Assembly (NCBI GenBank): GCA_905233325.1
Contig: CAJODU010000052.1
Location: 1-10,665 of the forward strand
Origin: an uncultured Selenomonadaceae bacterium
GTDB lineage: Bacteria > Bacillota > Negativicutes > Selenomonadales > Selenomonadaceae
Direction of reading: 5' to 3'
DNA: 10,665 nucleotides
Notes under the pieces: generated by a model
Seen by the model: only the letters and a program-made list of their open reading frames with translations
What the model was told of the DNA's origin: nothing
Databases searched by the model: none
Position numbers and translations under genes: made by a program
Shown here: positions 1 through 6,989 of the stretch, piece by piece
How the letters are laid out: every line of letters begins with the position of its first letter
How positions within the stretch are numbered: position 1 is the stretch's first letter

Positions 1-915
1 ATTGAACAGTTGGAAGTTATCATAAATTTTCTCTAAATCCCAATTCCACCAGGCAATACGTTCAAGTGCCTCAATGATTTCTCTGTCAAAACGCCACTTA
101 ATAAACTTTGCAGGATTGCCACCGACTATGGCATATGGCGGCACATCTTTCACTACAACGCTATCTGAAGCAACAACTGCTCCATTGCCTATAATAAGAG
201 GTTTATCAAAATTTGATGCTTTAAAGTAAGAACCTCTGCCAATCCATACATCAGAGCCTATATTCAATATGCCATACTGTCTATTGTTAATGTAAAAATC
301 TTTAGAAACTGTCCAGCCCCAATGTGATAATCCATACGAAGAAATGTTATGATGATTGTGATCGCCGCTCGTTCCTAATTCAAAAGTAATGTTACTTGCA
401 ATAGAGGAATAATTGCCAATGTGAACAAATCCTAAACCATCAATAGAACACCCTGCTATATATGACTTAATGCCAAGTGCAATCCTTCCAAAATTGCTGT
501 TATAAATTCTCGGGTGTACTAAAAATGTGAGATCGCGGAGAGAGTTATCATTCATTTTTAATTGAACTAATTTATGTTGACAAAAATCGAGAAAATCAAA
601 ATTTGGAATTTGAAAAATTCTACCATCTATGACATTATCAAGAGTTATACCCCCCCCCCGTGTGCCTTTGAATATAGCTTTTACAGCCTTATAAATCGGC
701 ATAAAATTGTTTTGAGATGAGATTATTATTTTCTGAAATGAAAGCTCTTGTAGCGGCTCACCTTGAAGATTTTTTACAAAAATAATGTTGTTGCCCTGGA
801 ACACCGCATAACCAACAATTTCCAAATTACCTTTCTCTACTTCACGATCATAATAAGGTTTCAGCGTTGGAAAAAGATCATCTATTCCAAATATCAATGC
901 TTTTATTGGTTCCAC
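1..915 (-). CDS. Hexapeptide-repeat (CatB/Vat-type) O-acetyltransferase with extra N-terminal domain, 3' end cut by window edge
   Basis: The frame is open for 305 codons from a GTG start to the window edge, so only the last residues are missing. The start is supported by GAGGAG at 929-924, eight bases upstream. Residues 1 to about 85 form an unassigned alpha/beta-looking domain beginning IKALIFGIDDLF. Residues about 134-272 carry left-handed beta-helix repeats (IGNYSSIASNI at 166-176, IGSDVWIGRG at 219-228, IIGNGAVVASDSVVVKDVP at 241-259, GGNPAKFIKW at 265-274). The histidine-rich loop GDHNHHN (184-190) lies where xenobiotic acetyltransferases have their catalytic His, and WWNWDLEKI (289-297) is the usual C-terminal helix. 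The family moves acetyl from acetyl-CoA to hydroxyls; by analogy this one probably acts on a surface polysaccharide or its sugar precursor, which is inferred. It starts 12 bases after meaB and may be co-transcribed. A G10 tract lies at codons 86-89. The gene is clearly more A+T-rich than its neighbours, suggesting transfer. Confidence 0.85.
   Translation of the reverse strand, partial: MEPIKALIFGIDDLFPTLKPYYDREVEKGNLEIVGYAVFQGNNIIFVKNLQGEPLQELSFQKIIISSQNNFMPIYKAVKAIFKGTRGGGITLDNVIDGRIFQIPNFDFLDFCQHKLVQLKMNDNSLRDLTFLVHPRIYNSNFGRIALGIKSYIAGCSIDGLGFVHIGNYSSIASNITFELGTSGDHNHHNISSYGLSHWGWTVSKDFYINNRQYGILNIGSDVWIGRGSYFKASNFDKPLIIGNGAVVASDSVVVKDVPPYAIVGGNPAKFIKWRFDREIIEALERIAWWNWDLEKIYDNFQLFN
650..659 (-). 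repeat. Homopolymer G10 tract inside the acetyltransferase reading frame
   Basis: Ten consecutive C's on the plus strand read as ten G's in the gene, coding Arg-Gly-Gly-Gly (residues 86-89). With ten G's the frame is open. With nine, the next codons read GTA TAA and stop at codon 90. With eleven, they read TAT AAC TCT TGA and stop at codon 93. Long in-frame G tracts of this kind mutate by slipped-strand mispairing and act as on/off switches in surface-structure genes of other bacteria. That this one varies is inferred. Confidence 0.8.
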
Positions 916-927
916 TAAAATTACTCC

Positions 928-2084
928 TCATGTATTGCTGAACAGATCGACTTGACGCTCAGAAGCACGCTTGATATCAAATATTTTGACAAGCTCCGCA
1001 ACCGCCTGCGTTGGTGAGATAGTTCCCCTTAATACCGCATCTTTGACTTCCGGCATTCTTCCCGTTATCACCGCATCTTCAAAAAAGAGATTGTGCAAAT
1101 GCTCGTCAATCATTGACTTCATCCAGTCGAGAAGTTGGGAATCTCGGCGGCTTTTGAAGATTCCGCTTGCTGTGGTGAGGTCTTTAAATAATTGAATTAC
1201 CTTCCAGAGTTCCGCAAGTCCTGTCTTCTCAACGGCAGAGCAGAGATATGCGTGAGTTGGCCAGCCTTCGGTTGCAGGACGGATAAACTCATTCGCTCAT
1301 ACTCGCCGCGAGTGACCTTTGCTTTGACGAGATTATCGCCGTCAGCCTTGTTGATGACGATTGCATCGGCAAGCTCCATTATTCCCTTCTTGATACCCTG
1401 GAGATCATCACCGGCACCTGTCAGCACGACGAGCATAAAGAAGTCAACCATTGAGCGGACGATCGTTTCAGACTGACCGACGCCGACTGTCTCAATGAGA
1501 ATCACATCATAGCCAGCCGCCTCGCACATCAGCATAGTCTCACGGCTCTTTCTGGCAACACCACCAAGAGTTCCCCCTGCCGGTGAAGGTCTTATGAAAG
1601 CCTCCTCACGACGAGAGAGCGTCCCCATTCGCGTCTTGTCGCCGAGAATTGATCCGCGAGTGATTGAACTTGTCGGATCGACAGCCAAGACTGCGACTTT
1701 ATGCCCTTCGTCGCAGAGCATATTGCCGAACGCCTCTATCAGAGTTGACTTACCGGCACCGGGTACGCCGGTGATTCCCACTCTCAGTGCATTGCCGGTC
1801 TTTGGAAGAAGACGCTGAAGTACTCTTTGAGCTTTTGCAAAGTGCTTGGGACTGTTACTCTCAATCAAAGTTATCGCCCTCGACAGAATCGTCCTGTCAC
1901 CGCTCATTACACCTTCAACGATCTCATCTTCAGTCAAAGTAAGGCGGCGTTTAGGTTTCATGGCGGATTTTAAATATGGATTAATATTTCCTACCGTCGT
2001 ATCCTTAATTCCTTCAATGCCGCTCATTACGGCAGAGTTGCCCTGTACTGCCCATTCGGGATTTGTTGTCGTATATCCTGCCAT
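928..2084 (-). pseudogene. meaB: Methylmalonyl-CoA mutase-associated GTPase MeaB, broken by a frameshift
   Basis: MeaB (ArgK/YgfD family) is a cytoplasmic GTPase chaperone that protects and gates B12 loading of methylmalonyl-CoA mutase, the isomerase of the succinate-propionate route. The N-terminal frame (ATG at 2084, GGAGG seven bases upstream) encodes a long leader, Walker A GVPGAGKST at 106-114, the magnesium/switch region AVDPTS at 134-139, the IETVGVGQSE switch at 197-206 and the guanine-specificity NKAD at 245-248. After residue 264 (GEYER, near 1293-1297) it runs out of frame and stops at 1197. The next frame resumes the family sequence at once, ANEFIRPATEGWPTHAY, and continues through the C-terminal dimerisation helices (LLDWMKSMIDEHLHNLFF) to a stop at 928. 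The net change is minus one base, probably a four-base loss from a CG-rich repeat. Repaired, it would be about 385 residues, longer than the usual 310-330 because of the N-terminal leader. It lies 58 bases after the aldo/keto reductase. A true mutation or a sequencing error cannot be told apart here. Confidence 0.88.
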
Positions 2085-2142
2085 TATATCGCCTCCATTG
2101 GTTATTTCACTTCAAGCGGGAATCAAAATCTAAAATCAATGA

Positions 2143-3264
2143 CTACTTTGTAAAGGTATTGTGTACTTTGACGAGTTCATCACGAATGTGAATATGCTGC
2201 GGGCAGACTTTCTCACAGCGTCCGCACTTAATGCAGTCACCGGCAGATTTACGCCCATGCCCTCCAACCAGCCATGACTCTTGATGTTTAGCTGTTGCCA
2301 AGTCACCATAAAGAGTATACATATTCATAGCGGTGAAGGAGCCGCTGATTCCTATTTCCTTCGGACAGACTTTTGCACAGTAGTTGCAGGTGGTGCAGGG
2401 AATGATCGGAATTTTTGCAAGTTCCTCGCGTGCCTCTTCAATGATTGCCCTTTGAGCTATACTCAATTTGTAAAAATCCTTCATGTAGGCAACATTGTCC
2501 CTAAGCTGTTCAATGCTGCTCATTCCTGACAACACAGTGATGATTCCGTCCAAGCTGGCAGAAAATCTGATTGCCCAAGAGGCACAAGAGGATTCCGGTT
2601 CAGCTTCTTTGAGAACATTTGCAACGGCTTCCGGCGGATTGGCAAGCATACCACCCTTGACAGGTTCCATTATGATAACAGGCTTGCCGTGCTTGCGTGC
2701 AACTTCATACACGCCCTTTGACTGAATTGCAGGATTTTCCCAGTCAGCATAGTTGATTTGAAGTTGTACAAATTCCATCTCAGGGTGTTTGTTGAGGATT
2801 TCCACAAGCTCCTCAGGCGTTGAGTGGAAGGAGAAACCGACATGCTTGATTTTGCCTTCTGCCTTTTTCTCTTGGACGAATGACCACATATCAAAATCAT
2901 CAAAGAACTTCGTACGCCCCTCACCCAGATTGTGCAGGAGGTAGAAGTCAAAATAACCGGCACCTGTCTGCTTGAGAGAAGTCTCAAACTGTGCAATGGC
3001 GTCCTCACGAGTTTTGCAGTTGATCCAAGCCGCATTCTTCGTGGCAAGCTGAAACTTTTCACGAGGATAACGCTCAACGAGTGCTTGACGGATTGCATCT
3101 TCACTGCCGGGGTAAGCCCAAGCGGTATCGAAGTAAGTGAAACCTGCGTCAAGGAACTCATCGACCATCAGTTTGACTTGCTCAAGGTCAATCTTTTCGT
3201 CGATTTTCGGCAAACGCATGAGACCAAAACCGAGTTTTTTGATATTCTCTCCTAAATAAGGCAT
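2143..3264 (-). CDS. Aldo/keto reductase with C-terminal two-cluster ferredoxin domain
   Basis: This 373-residue protein joins an aldo/keto reductase TIM barrel (residues 1 to about 280) to a ferredoxin-like tail. The catalytic tetrad is visible as Asp46 and Tyr51 (YFDTAWAY), Lys76 (ATKNA) and His111 (LLHNL). The tail carries two 4Fe-4S motifs, Cys290-x2-Cys-x2-Cys-x3-Cys300-Pro and Cys344-x2-Cys-x2-Cys-x3-Cys354-Pro. This architecture is common in strict anaerobes and annotated only as a predicted oxidoreductase. Substrate is unknown, and the clusters suggest electron exchange with ferredoxin or flavodoxin partners. The ATG is set by GAGGAG eight bases upstream. It is the first gene of the leftward unit, has its own promoter, and reads on toward meaB after 58 bases. 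Nothing in the sequence links it chemically to propionate metabolism. Confidence 0.92.
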   Translation of the reverse strand: MPYLGENIKKLGFGLMRLPKIDEKIDLEQVKLMVDEFLDAGFTYFDTAWAYPGSEDAIRQALVERYPREKFQLATKNAAWINCKTREDAIAQFETSLKQTGAGYFDFYLLHNLGEGRTKFFDDFDMWSFVQEKKAEGKIKHVGFSFHSTPEELVEILNKHPEMEFVQLQINYADWENPAIQSKGVYEVARKHGKPVIIMEPVKGGMLANPPEAVANVLKEAEPESSCASWAIRFSASLDGIITVLSGMSSIEQLRDNVAYMKDFYKLSIAQRAIIEEAREELAKIPIIPCTTCNYCAKVCPKEIGISGSFTAMNMYTLYGDLATAKHQESWLVGGHGRKSAGDCIKCGRCEKVCPQHIHIRDELVKVHNTFTK

Positions 3265-3293
3265 AATACACGCTCCTCAAAATATTTGCAATT

Positions 3294-3322
3294 ATTATCT
3301 CATTAATTCAAAAAAAGTGCAA
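3294..3322 (-). promoter_or_regulatory. Sigma-70 type promoter of the aldo/keto reductase unit
   Basis: On the minus strand TTGCAC (3322-3317) is followed by a 17-base spacer and GATAAT (3299-3294). Transcription would begin near 3287, ahead of the GAGGAG at 3278-3273. The match and spacing are good. It is divergent from the glgB promoter. Confidence 0.7.
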
Positions 3323-3404
3323 GCTAAAAATAAATATAATCAGACTTGTAAAAAAATTCGTGCTGACGCCAACGACATTAAATATATTAAATTTACAGAG
3401 TTTT

Positions 3405-3433
3405 GATATTTCAGTCAGATAAAAGATATTCAG
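3405..3433 (+). repeat. Two direct repeats just upstream of the glgB promoter
   Basis: GATATTTCAG at 3405-3414 recurs as GATATTCAG at 3425-3433, starts 20 bases apart (about two helical turns) and ending about 16 bases before the -35 box. Placement suits an activator site, but both copies are short and A+T-rich, so chance is possible. Confidence 0.3.
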
Positions 3434-3449
3434 AAAAGTTAAAATTTTA

Positions 3450-3478
3450 TTGACAGTCGACAAGCAAATTGATAGAAT
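3450..3478 (+). promoter_or_regulatory. Strong sigma-70 type promoter of glgB
   Basis: TTGACA (3450-3455), a 17-base spacer and TAGAAT (3473-3478) match the consensus at all but one position. Transcription is expected from about 3485, giving a leader of roughly 70 bases before the glgB ATG. The 292-base intergenic stretch 3265-3556 holds this promoter, the divergent one, the direct repeats and the leader; nothing else was recognised. Confidence 0.8.
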
Positions 3479-3499
3479 GGTATTGTAAAATTTTTGAAT

Positions 3500-3560
3500 A
3501 GGAGGAAGTGCTGTAATCCTTCTACAGTTTCACGGAATGTTACAGCATAAAAGGGTATGA
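3500..3560 (+). promoter_or_regulatory. Structured glgB leader with a displaced Shine-Dalgarno sequence
   Basis: A perfect AGGAGG sits at 3500-3505, 51 bases before the ATG at 3557, too far for normal initiation. An in-frame TAA at 3548 excludes an upstream start. Between them TGCTGTAA (3509-3516) can pair with TTACAGCA (3540-3547), an eight-base-pair stem that would leave only about 10-12 unpaired bases from AGGAGG to ATG. A competing stem pairs CTGTA (3511-3515) with TACAG (3523-3527). A mini-frame ATG at 3537 (MLQHKRV) ends in TGA overlapping the glgB ATG. GGG directly before the ATG is too close to serve. The pairing is seen; its role is inferred. Confidence 0.55.
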
Positions 3561-5581
3561 GTGAAAGTAAACACATCGGTTTAGTGGCAAAAGATTCCTG
3601 GCTTGAGCCTTACGAAAGAGCCATTCGCGGTCGTCACGAGCACGCTGTCTGGATGATTAACAAACTTACACACAACGGTGAGCGTACTCTCTCGGACTTT
3701 GCAACGGGGCACCTTTACTTTGGTCTGCACAAGACTGATGACGGCTGGGTGTTCCGTGAGTGGGCTCCTAATGCTACCACAATCTTCCTTGTTGGTGACT
3801 TCAACGATTGGAAAGAAGAAGAAGCCTACCGCCTCAAAGAAGTCCCCGGCACCGGCAACTGGGAGATCACCCTGCCTGAGAAGGCAATGAAACACGGCGA
3901 CCTTTACAAGATGAAGGTTTACTGGAATGGTGGCGGCGGTGAGCGTATGCCTGCTTGGGCAACGCGTGTCGTGCAGGACGATCAAACCAAAATCTTCTCC
4001 GCTCAAGTTTGGAATCCTGAGCAGCCTTACAAGTGGAACAATACCGACTTCAAGCCGGACGTCGATCCTCTGCTCATTTATGAATGTCATGTCGGTATGG
4101 CACAAGACGCTGAGAAGGTCGGCACTTACACAGAATTTAAAGAGAATATCCTGCCCCGCGTCAAGGCGGACGGCTACAATGCTATTCAAGTTATGGCAAT
4201 CCAGGAGCACCCCTACTATGGCAGCTTTGGCTATCATGTCAGCTCCTTCTTCGCTCCGTCTTCACGTTTCGGCACTCCCGAAGAGCTGAAAGATCTCGTC
4301 GACACTGCACACTCAATGGGGATTGCCGTCATTATGGACTTGGTTCACAGCCATGCCGTCAAGAATGAAGTTGAAGGTCTCGGCAATCTCTGCGGCGATC
4401 CTAATCAGTTCTTCTACCCCGGTGGCCGTCATGAACACCCTGCTTGGGATTCTCTCTGTTTTGACTATGGCAAAGATGATGTAGTCCATTTCCTGCTCTC
4501 CAACTGCAAGTATTGGCTTGAAGAGTTCCACTTCGACGGATTCCGTTTCGACGGTATCACCTCAATGCTTTATTACAGTCACGGTCTCGGTGAGGCGTTT
4601 ATGAGTTACGGCGACTATTTCAACGGTCACCAAGACGACAACGCAATCTGCTACCTCACCCTTGCCAACAAGCTGATTCACGAAGTCAACCCGCATGCTA
4701 TCACCATTGCTGAGGACGTCAGCGGTATGCCCGGACTTGCCGGCAAGTACGAGGACGGCGGTTATGGTTTTGATTATCGCCTCGCTCTCGGTATTCCCGA
4801 TTATTGGATCAAGACTATCAAAGAAGTCAAGGACGAGGATTGGAAGCCCTCCAGCATTCTTTGGGAGATGTGCAACCGCAGAGCCGGTGAGATGACTGTC
4901 TCCTATGCTGAGAGCCACGACCAGGCACTCGTCGGCGACAAGACTATCATCTTCCGCTTGATTGACGCCGATATGTACTGGCACTTCCGCAAAGGTGATG
5001 AGAATGATCTTGTGCGTCGTGGCATTGCCCTCCACAAGATGATTCGTCTTGTGACGGCTACCACCATCAACGGCGGATACCTCAACTTCATGGGTAATGA
5101 GTTCGGTCACCCTGAATGGATTGACTTCCCGCGTGAAGGCAACGGCTGGTCTTACAAGTATGCTCGCCGTCAATGGAACCTCGTCGATAACAAGGATCTT
5201 TGCTATCATTGGCTTGGTGACTTTGATCGTGAAATGCTCAAGATTATGAAGAGTGTTGATAAATTCGAGAAGACGCCGGTTGTTGAGATTTGGCACGATG
5301 ATGGAGATCAAGTGTTGGCTTATATGCGCGATAGATACATCTTTGTCTTCAACTTCTCACCGTCTCGCTCATTCACCGATTATGGTTTCCTCGTTCCGAA
5401 GGGTGCCTATGATGTCGTACTCAACAGCGATTCCAAAGACTTCGGCGGTTTCGGCTTTGCTGATGATACATTGACTCACTTCACGAACTTCGATCCTCTC
5501 TACGAGAAAGTCGGCAAAGAATGGCTCAAGCTCTACATTCCTGCCCGCTCTGCCGTCGTACTTCGCCGTAAGGAAGATTAA
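3557..5581 (+). CDS. glgB: 1,4-alpha-glucan (glycogen) branching enzyme, GH13_8 type
   Basis: The enzyme cuts an alpha-1,4-glucan chain and rejoins it as an alpha-1,6 branch during glycogen build-up in the cytoplasm. The 674-residue protein has an N-terminal helical segment (SWLEPYERAIRGRHEHA), a CBM48-like domain (about 60-155, WVFREWAPNATTIFLVGDFNDW), the GH13 barrel (about 170-560) and a C-terminal beta domain. Catalytic signatures are DLVHSH at 261-266, the nucleophile Asp332 in DGFRFDG, the acid/base Glu386 in AEDVSG and Asp455 in SHDQ. The close likeness to the eukaryotic and Bacteroidetes-style branching enzymes, rather than the E. coli GlgB form, points to subfamily 8. The only possible start upstream of the conserved region is the ATG at 3557, despite lacking a properly spaced Shine-Dalgarno. 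No other glycogen gene is in the window. A hairpin terminator follows, then a HAD phosphatase in the same direction. Confidence 0.95.
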   Translation: MSESKHIGLVAKDSWLEPYERAIRGRHEHAVWMINKLTHNGERTLSDFATGHLYFGLHKTDDGWVFREWAPNATTIFLVGDFNDWKEEEAYRLKEVPGTGNWEITLPEKAMKHGDLYKMKVYWNGGGGERMPAWATRVVQDDQTKIFSAQVWNPEQPYKWNNTDFKPDVDPLLIYECHVGMAQDAEKVGTYTEFKENILPRVKADGYNAIQVMAIQEHPYYGSFGYHVSSFFAPSSRFGTPEELKDLVDTAHSMGIAVIMDLVHSHAVKNEVEGLGNLCGDPNQFFYPGGRHEHPAWDSLCFDYGKDDVVHFLLSNCKYWLEEFHFDGFRFDGITSMLYYSHGLGEAFMSYGDYFNGHQDDNAICYLTLANKLIHEVNPHAITIAEDVSGMPGLAGKYEDGGYGFDYRLALGIPDYWIKTIKEVKDEDWKPSSILWEMCNRRAGEMTVSYAESHDQALVGDKTIIFRLIDADMYWHFRKGDENDLVRRGIALHKMIRLVTATTINGGYLNFMGNEFGHPEWIDFPREGNGWSYKYARRQWNLVDNKDLCYHWLGDFDREMLKIMKSVDKFEKTPVVEIWHDDGDQVLAYMRDRYIFVFNFSPSRSFTDYGFLVPKGAYDVVLNSDSKDFGGFGFADDTLTHFTNFDPLYEKVGKEWLKLYIPARSAVVLRRKED

Positions 5582-5600
5582 AATATATTCGCAATAGATT

Positions 5601-5634
5601 AAGGGCTGTCACAAATTTCGTGTACAGCCCTTTT
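5601..5634 (+). terminator. Rho-independent terminator after glgB
   Basis: AAGGGCTGT (5601-5609) pairs perfectly with ACAGCCCTT (5624-5632), extended inward by CAC/GTG around an A+T loop, and is followed by a short T run (5631-5634). The T run is short, so some read-through into the HAD gene 30 bases on is likely. Confidence 0.7.
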
Positions 5635-5664
5635 GGTATCTTTCATTTGATGGGAGGCTTGATG

Positions 5665-6465
5665 ATGATAAAGATCGTTTTTTCTGATATTGACGGGACT
5701 TTCCTCACGAATGACCACAGAGTTACCAAAAAGACGGAGGATGCTGTCAAGTTGCTGCTCGACAAAAATATCCCCTTTGTCCTCGTGAGTGCCAGAATGC
5801 CTGAAGCCATCTACCCTATCACTAACAAGATAGGGATCAAAATTCCAATCATCAGCTACAGCGGCGGGCTTGTCCTCACGAAGGAAGAGGAAGTCCTCTA
5901 CAGCAAAACTATAGCAAAAGAGCATACGGAGGCCGTACTGAAGGCTATTGACGACGGCTGGAAAGATGTCACTGTCAACTATTATGTCGGTCGTCGCTGG
6001 TTTGTTCGTGACGTGAACGACAAGCGCGTAAAATATGAAATGGACATTACCGAAGCAACTGCCGAAAATGCTGATTTCCGTGAGTTGATGAATAATCAAA
6101 TAATGCCCAACAAAATCCTCATAATGTGTGACCCGCCAATCTGCGAGGAGATGGAACGCGAACTCGGCAAGATGTTCCCACCACTCAACGTCGTACGCTC
6201 TTCTAAATTCCTTCTTGAGATTATGGACAAGTCTGTCTCTAAGGCTACGGGTATTAATGTTATGCTCAAGCACTATGGTCTGACGGCGGCGGAGGCTCTG
6301 GGTTTCGGCGACAACTACAATGACGTTGATATGTTCAAGCTGGTCGGCACTGCCGTCGTTATGGGCAATGCTCCCGATCCCGTCAAAAAGTACGCCAACG
6401 AGATCACTGCAACAAACGAGGACAGCGGTATCTGGGAATACTTAACGAAATATGCTATTGTCTAG
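5665..6465 (+). CDS. Cof-type HAD-IIB family hydrolase (sugar-phosphate or nucleotide phosphatase)
   Basis: A 266-residue cytoplasmic phosphatase of the HAD superfamily, Cof/YidA-like. Motif I DIDGT gives the nucleophile Asp8 and acid Asp10. Motif II is VLVSAR with Ser42, Lys193 is the likely motif III lysine, and motif IV GFGDNYND supplies Asp216 and Asp220 for magnesium. The stretch between about 80 and 185 is the C2B cap that sets substrate choice, so the substrate cannot be read off. ATG at 5665 is chosen because GGGAGG (5652-5657) lies seven bases upstream; the in-frame ATGs at 5650 and 5662 are less well placed, and a start at 5620 would lie inside the terminator hairpin. The gene has no clear promoter of its own and probably depends on read-through from glgB. 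A link to glycogen metabolism is possible but unsupported. Confidence 0.93.
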   Translation: MIKIVFSDIDGTFLTNDHRVTKKTEDAVKLLLDKNIPFVLVSARMPEAIYPITNKIGIKIPIISYSGGLVLTKEEEVLYSKTIAKEHTEAVLKAIDDGWKDVTVNYYVGRRWFVRDVNDKRVKYEMDITEATAENADFRELMNNQIMPNKILIMCDPPICEEMERELGKMFPPLNVVRSSKFLLEIMDKSVSKATGINVMLKHYGLTAAEALGFGDNYNDVDMFKLVGTAVVMGNAPDPVKKYANEITATNEDSGIWEYLTKYAIV

Positions 6466-6483
6466 CCGGTCGATAGAAGAAGT

Positions 6484-6538
6484 AAAAAAATAAGCCATGA
6501 GTCCAATCATTGCGATCAGATTCATAGCTTATATTTTT
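6484..6538. terminator. Bidirectional terminator between the HAD gene and rplL
   Basis: ATAAGC (6490-6495) pairs with GCTTAT (6527-6532), and ATGA with TCAT just inside, in a longer imperfect hairpin. Seven A's precede it (6484-6490) and five T's follow (6534-6538), so each strand sees a U tract after the stem. It would close both the rightward glgB-HAD unit and the leftward rplL transcript. Confidence 0.65.
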
Positions 6539-6562
6539 ATTTATACGTACTTAGTTGTCAAA

Positions 6563-6940
6563 TTACTTGAGTTCGACAGTTGCGCCAACTTCCTCAAGTT
6601 TAGCCTTGAGAGCCTCAGCATCAGCCTTGGAGACTTTCTCTTTGACAGGAGCAGGAGCACCGTCAACAAGAGCCTTAGCCTCTTTAAGACCAAGACCGGT
6701 TGCCTCACGAACAGCTTTGATAACTTTGATCTTCTCTGCGCCAACCTCTTTGAGGACGACATCAAATTCAGTCTTCTCTTCCTCTGCTGCGCCGCCTGCT
6801 GCCGGAGCTGCACCTGCTGCTGCAACTGCAACCGGAGCTGCTGCGGAAACGCCGAACTTCTCTTCCATAGCCTTAACGAGCTCAGAAAGCTCCAAAACAG
6901 TCATGCTCTCAATAGCCTGCATGATTTCTTCTTTAGTCAT
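6563..6940 (-). CDS. rplL: 50S ribosomal protein L7/L12
   Basis: The 125-residue protein shows all three parts of L7/L12: the N-terminal dimerisation helices (TVLELSELVKAMEEKFGVS), an Ala/Pro/Gly hinge (about residues 30-48), and the C-terminal factor-binding domain (EKIKVIKAVREATGLGLKEA, then VEKVS-like KEKVSKADAEALKAKLEE). Dimers form the flexible stalk on L10 and recruit elongation factors. ATG at 6940 is chosen since GGAGG lies eight bases upstream at 6953-6949; the TTG at 6955 sits within that ribosome binding site. It follows rplJ by 49 bases. Downstream comes a terminator and a convergent gene instead of rpoB. Confidence 0.97.
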   Translation of the reverse strand: MTKEEIMQAIESMTVLELSELVKAMEEKFGVSAAAPVAVAAAGAAPAAGGAAEEEKTEFDVVLKEVGAEKIKVIKAVREATGLGLKEAKALVDGAPAPVKEKVSKADAEALKAKLEEVGATVELK

Positions 6941-6989
6941 TTTATATACCTCCAAATATTTACAAAGTTATGATTTAATAGTTTAACGA

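Noticed and set aside
1285..1300. Programmed ribosomal frameshift in meaB
   Set aside because: No slippery heptamer, internal Shine-Dalgarno or stimulatory hairpin could be seen at the junction, so a mutation or sequence error is preferred.
3581..4237. Long minus-strand open frame opposite glgB (also 4562-5311)
   Set aside because: Antisense shadow of a strongly coding gene; no family features, no plausible ribosome binding site, and the branching-enzyme frame explains the stretch.
5620..5664. N-terminal extension of the HAD gene from ATG at 5620
   Set aside because: The start lies inside the terminator hairpin and has no ribosome binding site; GGGAGG at 5652-5657 points to 5665.
5599..6273. 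Minus-strand open frame of 224 codons opposite the HAD phosphatase
   Set aside because: Opposite-frame shadow running through the glgB terminator; the translation shows no recognisable domain, while the plus strand has all four HAD motifs.
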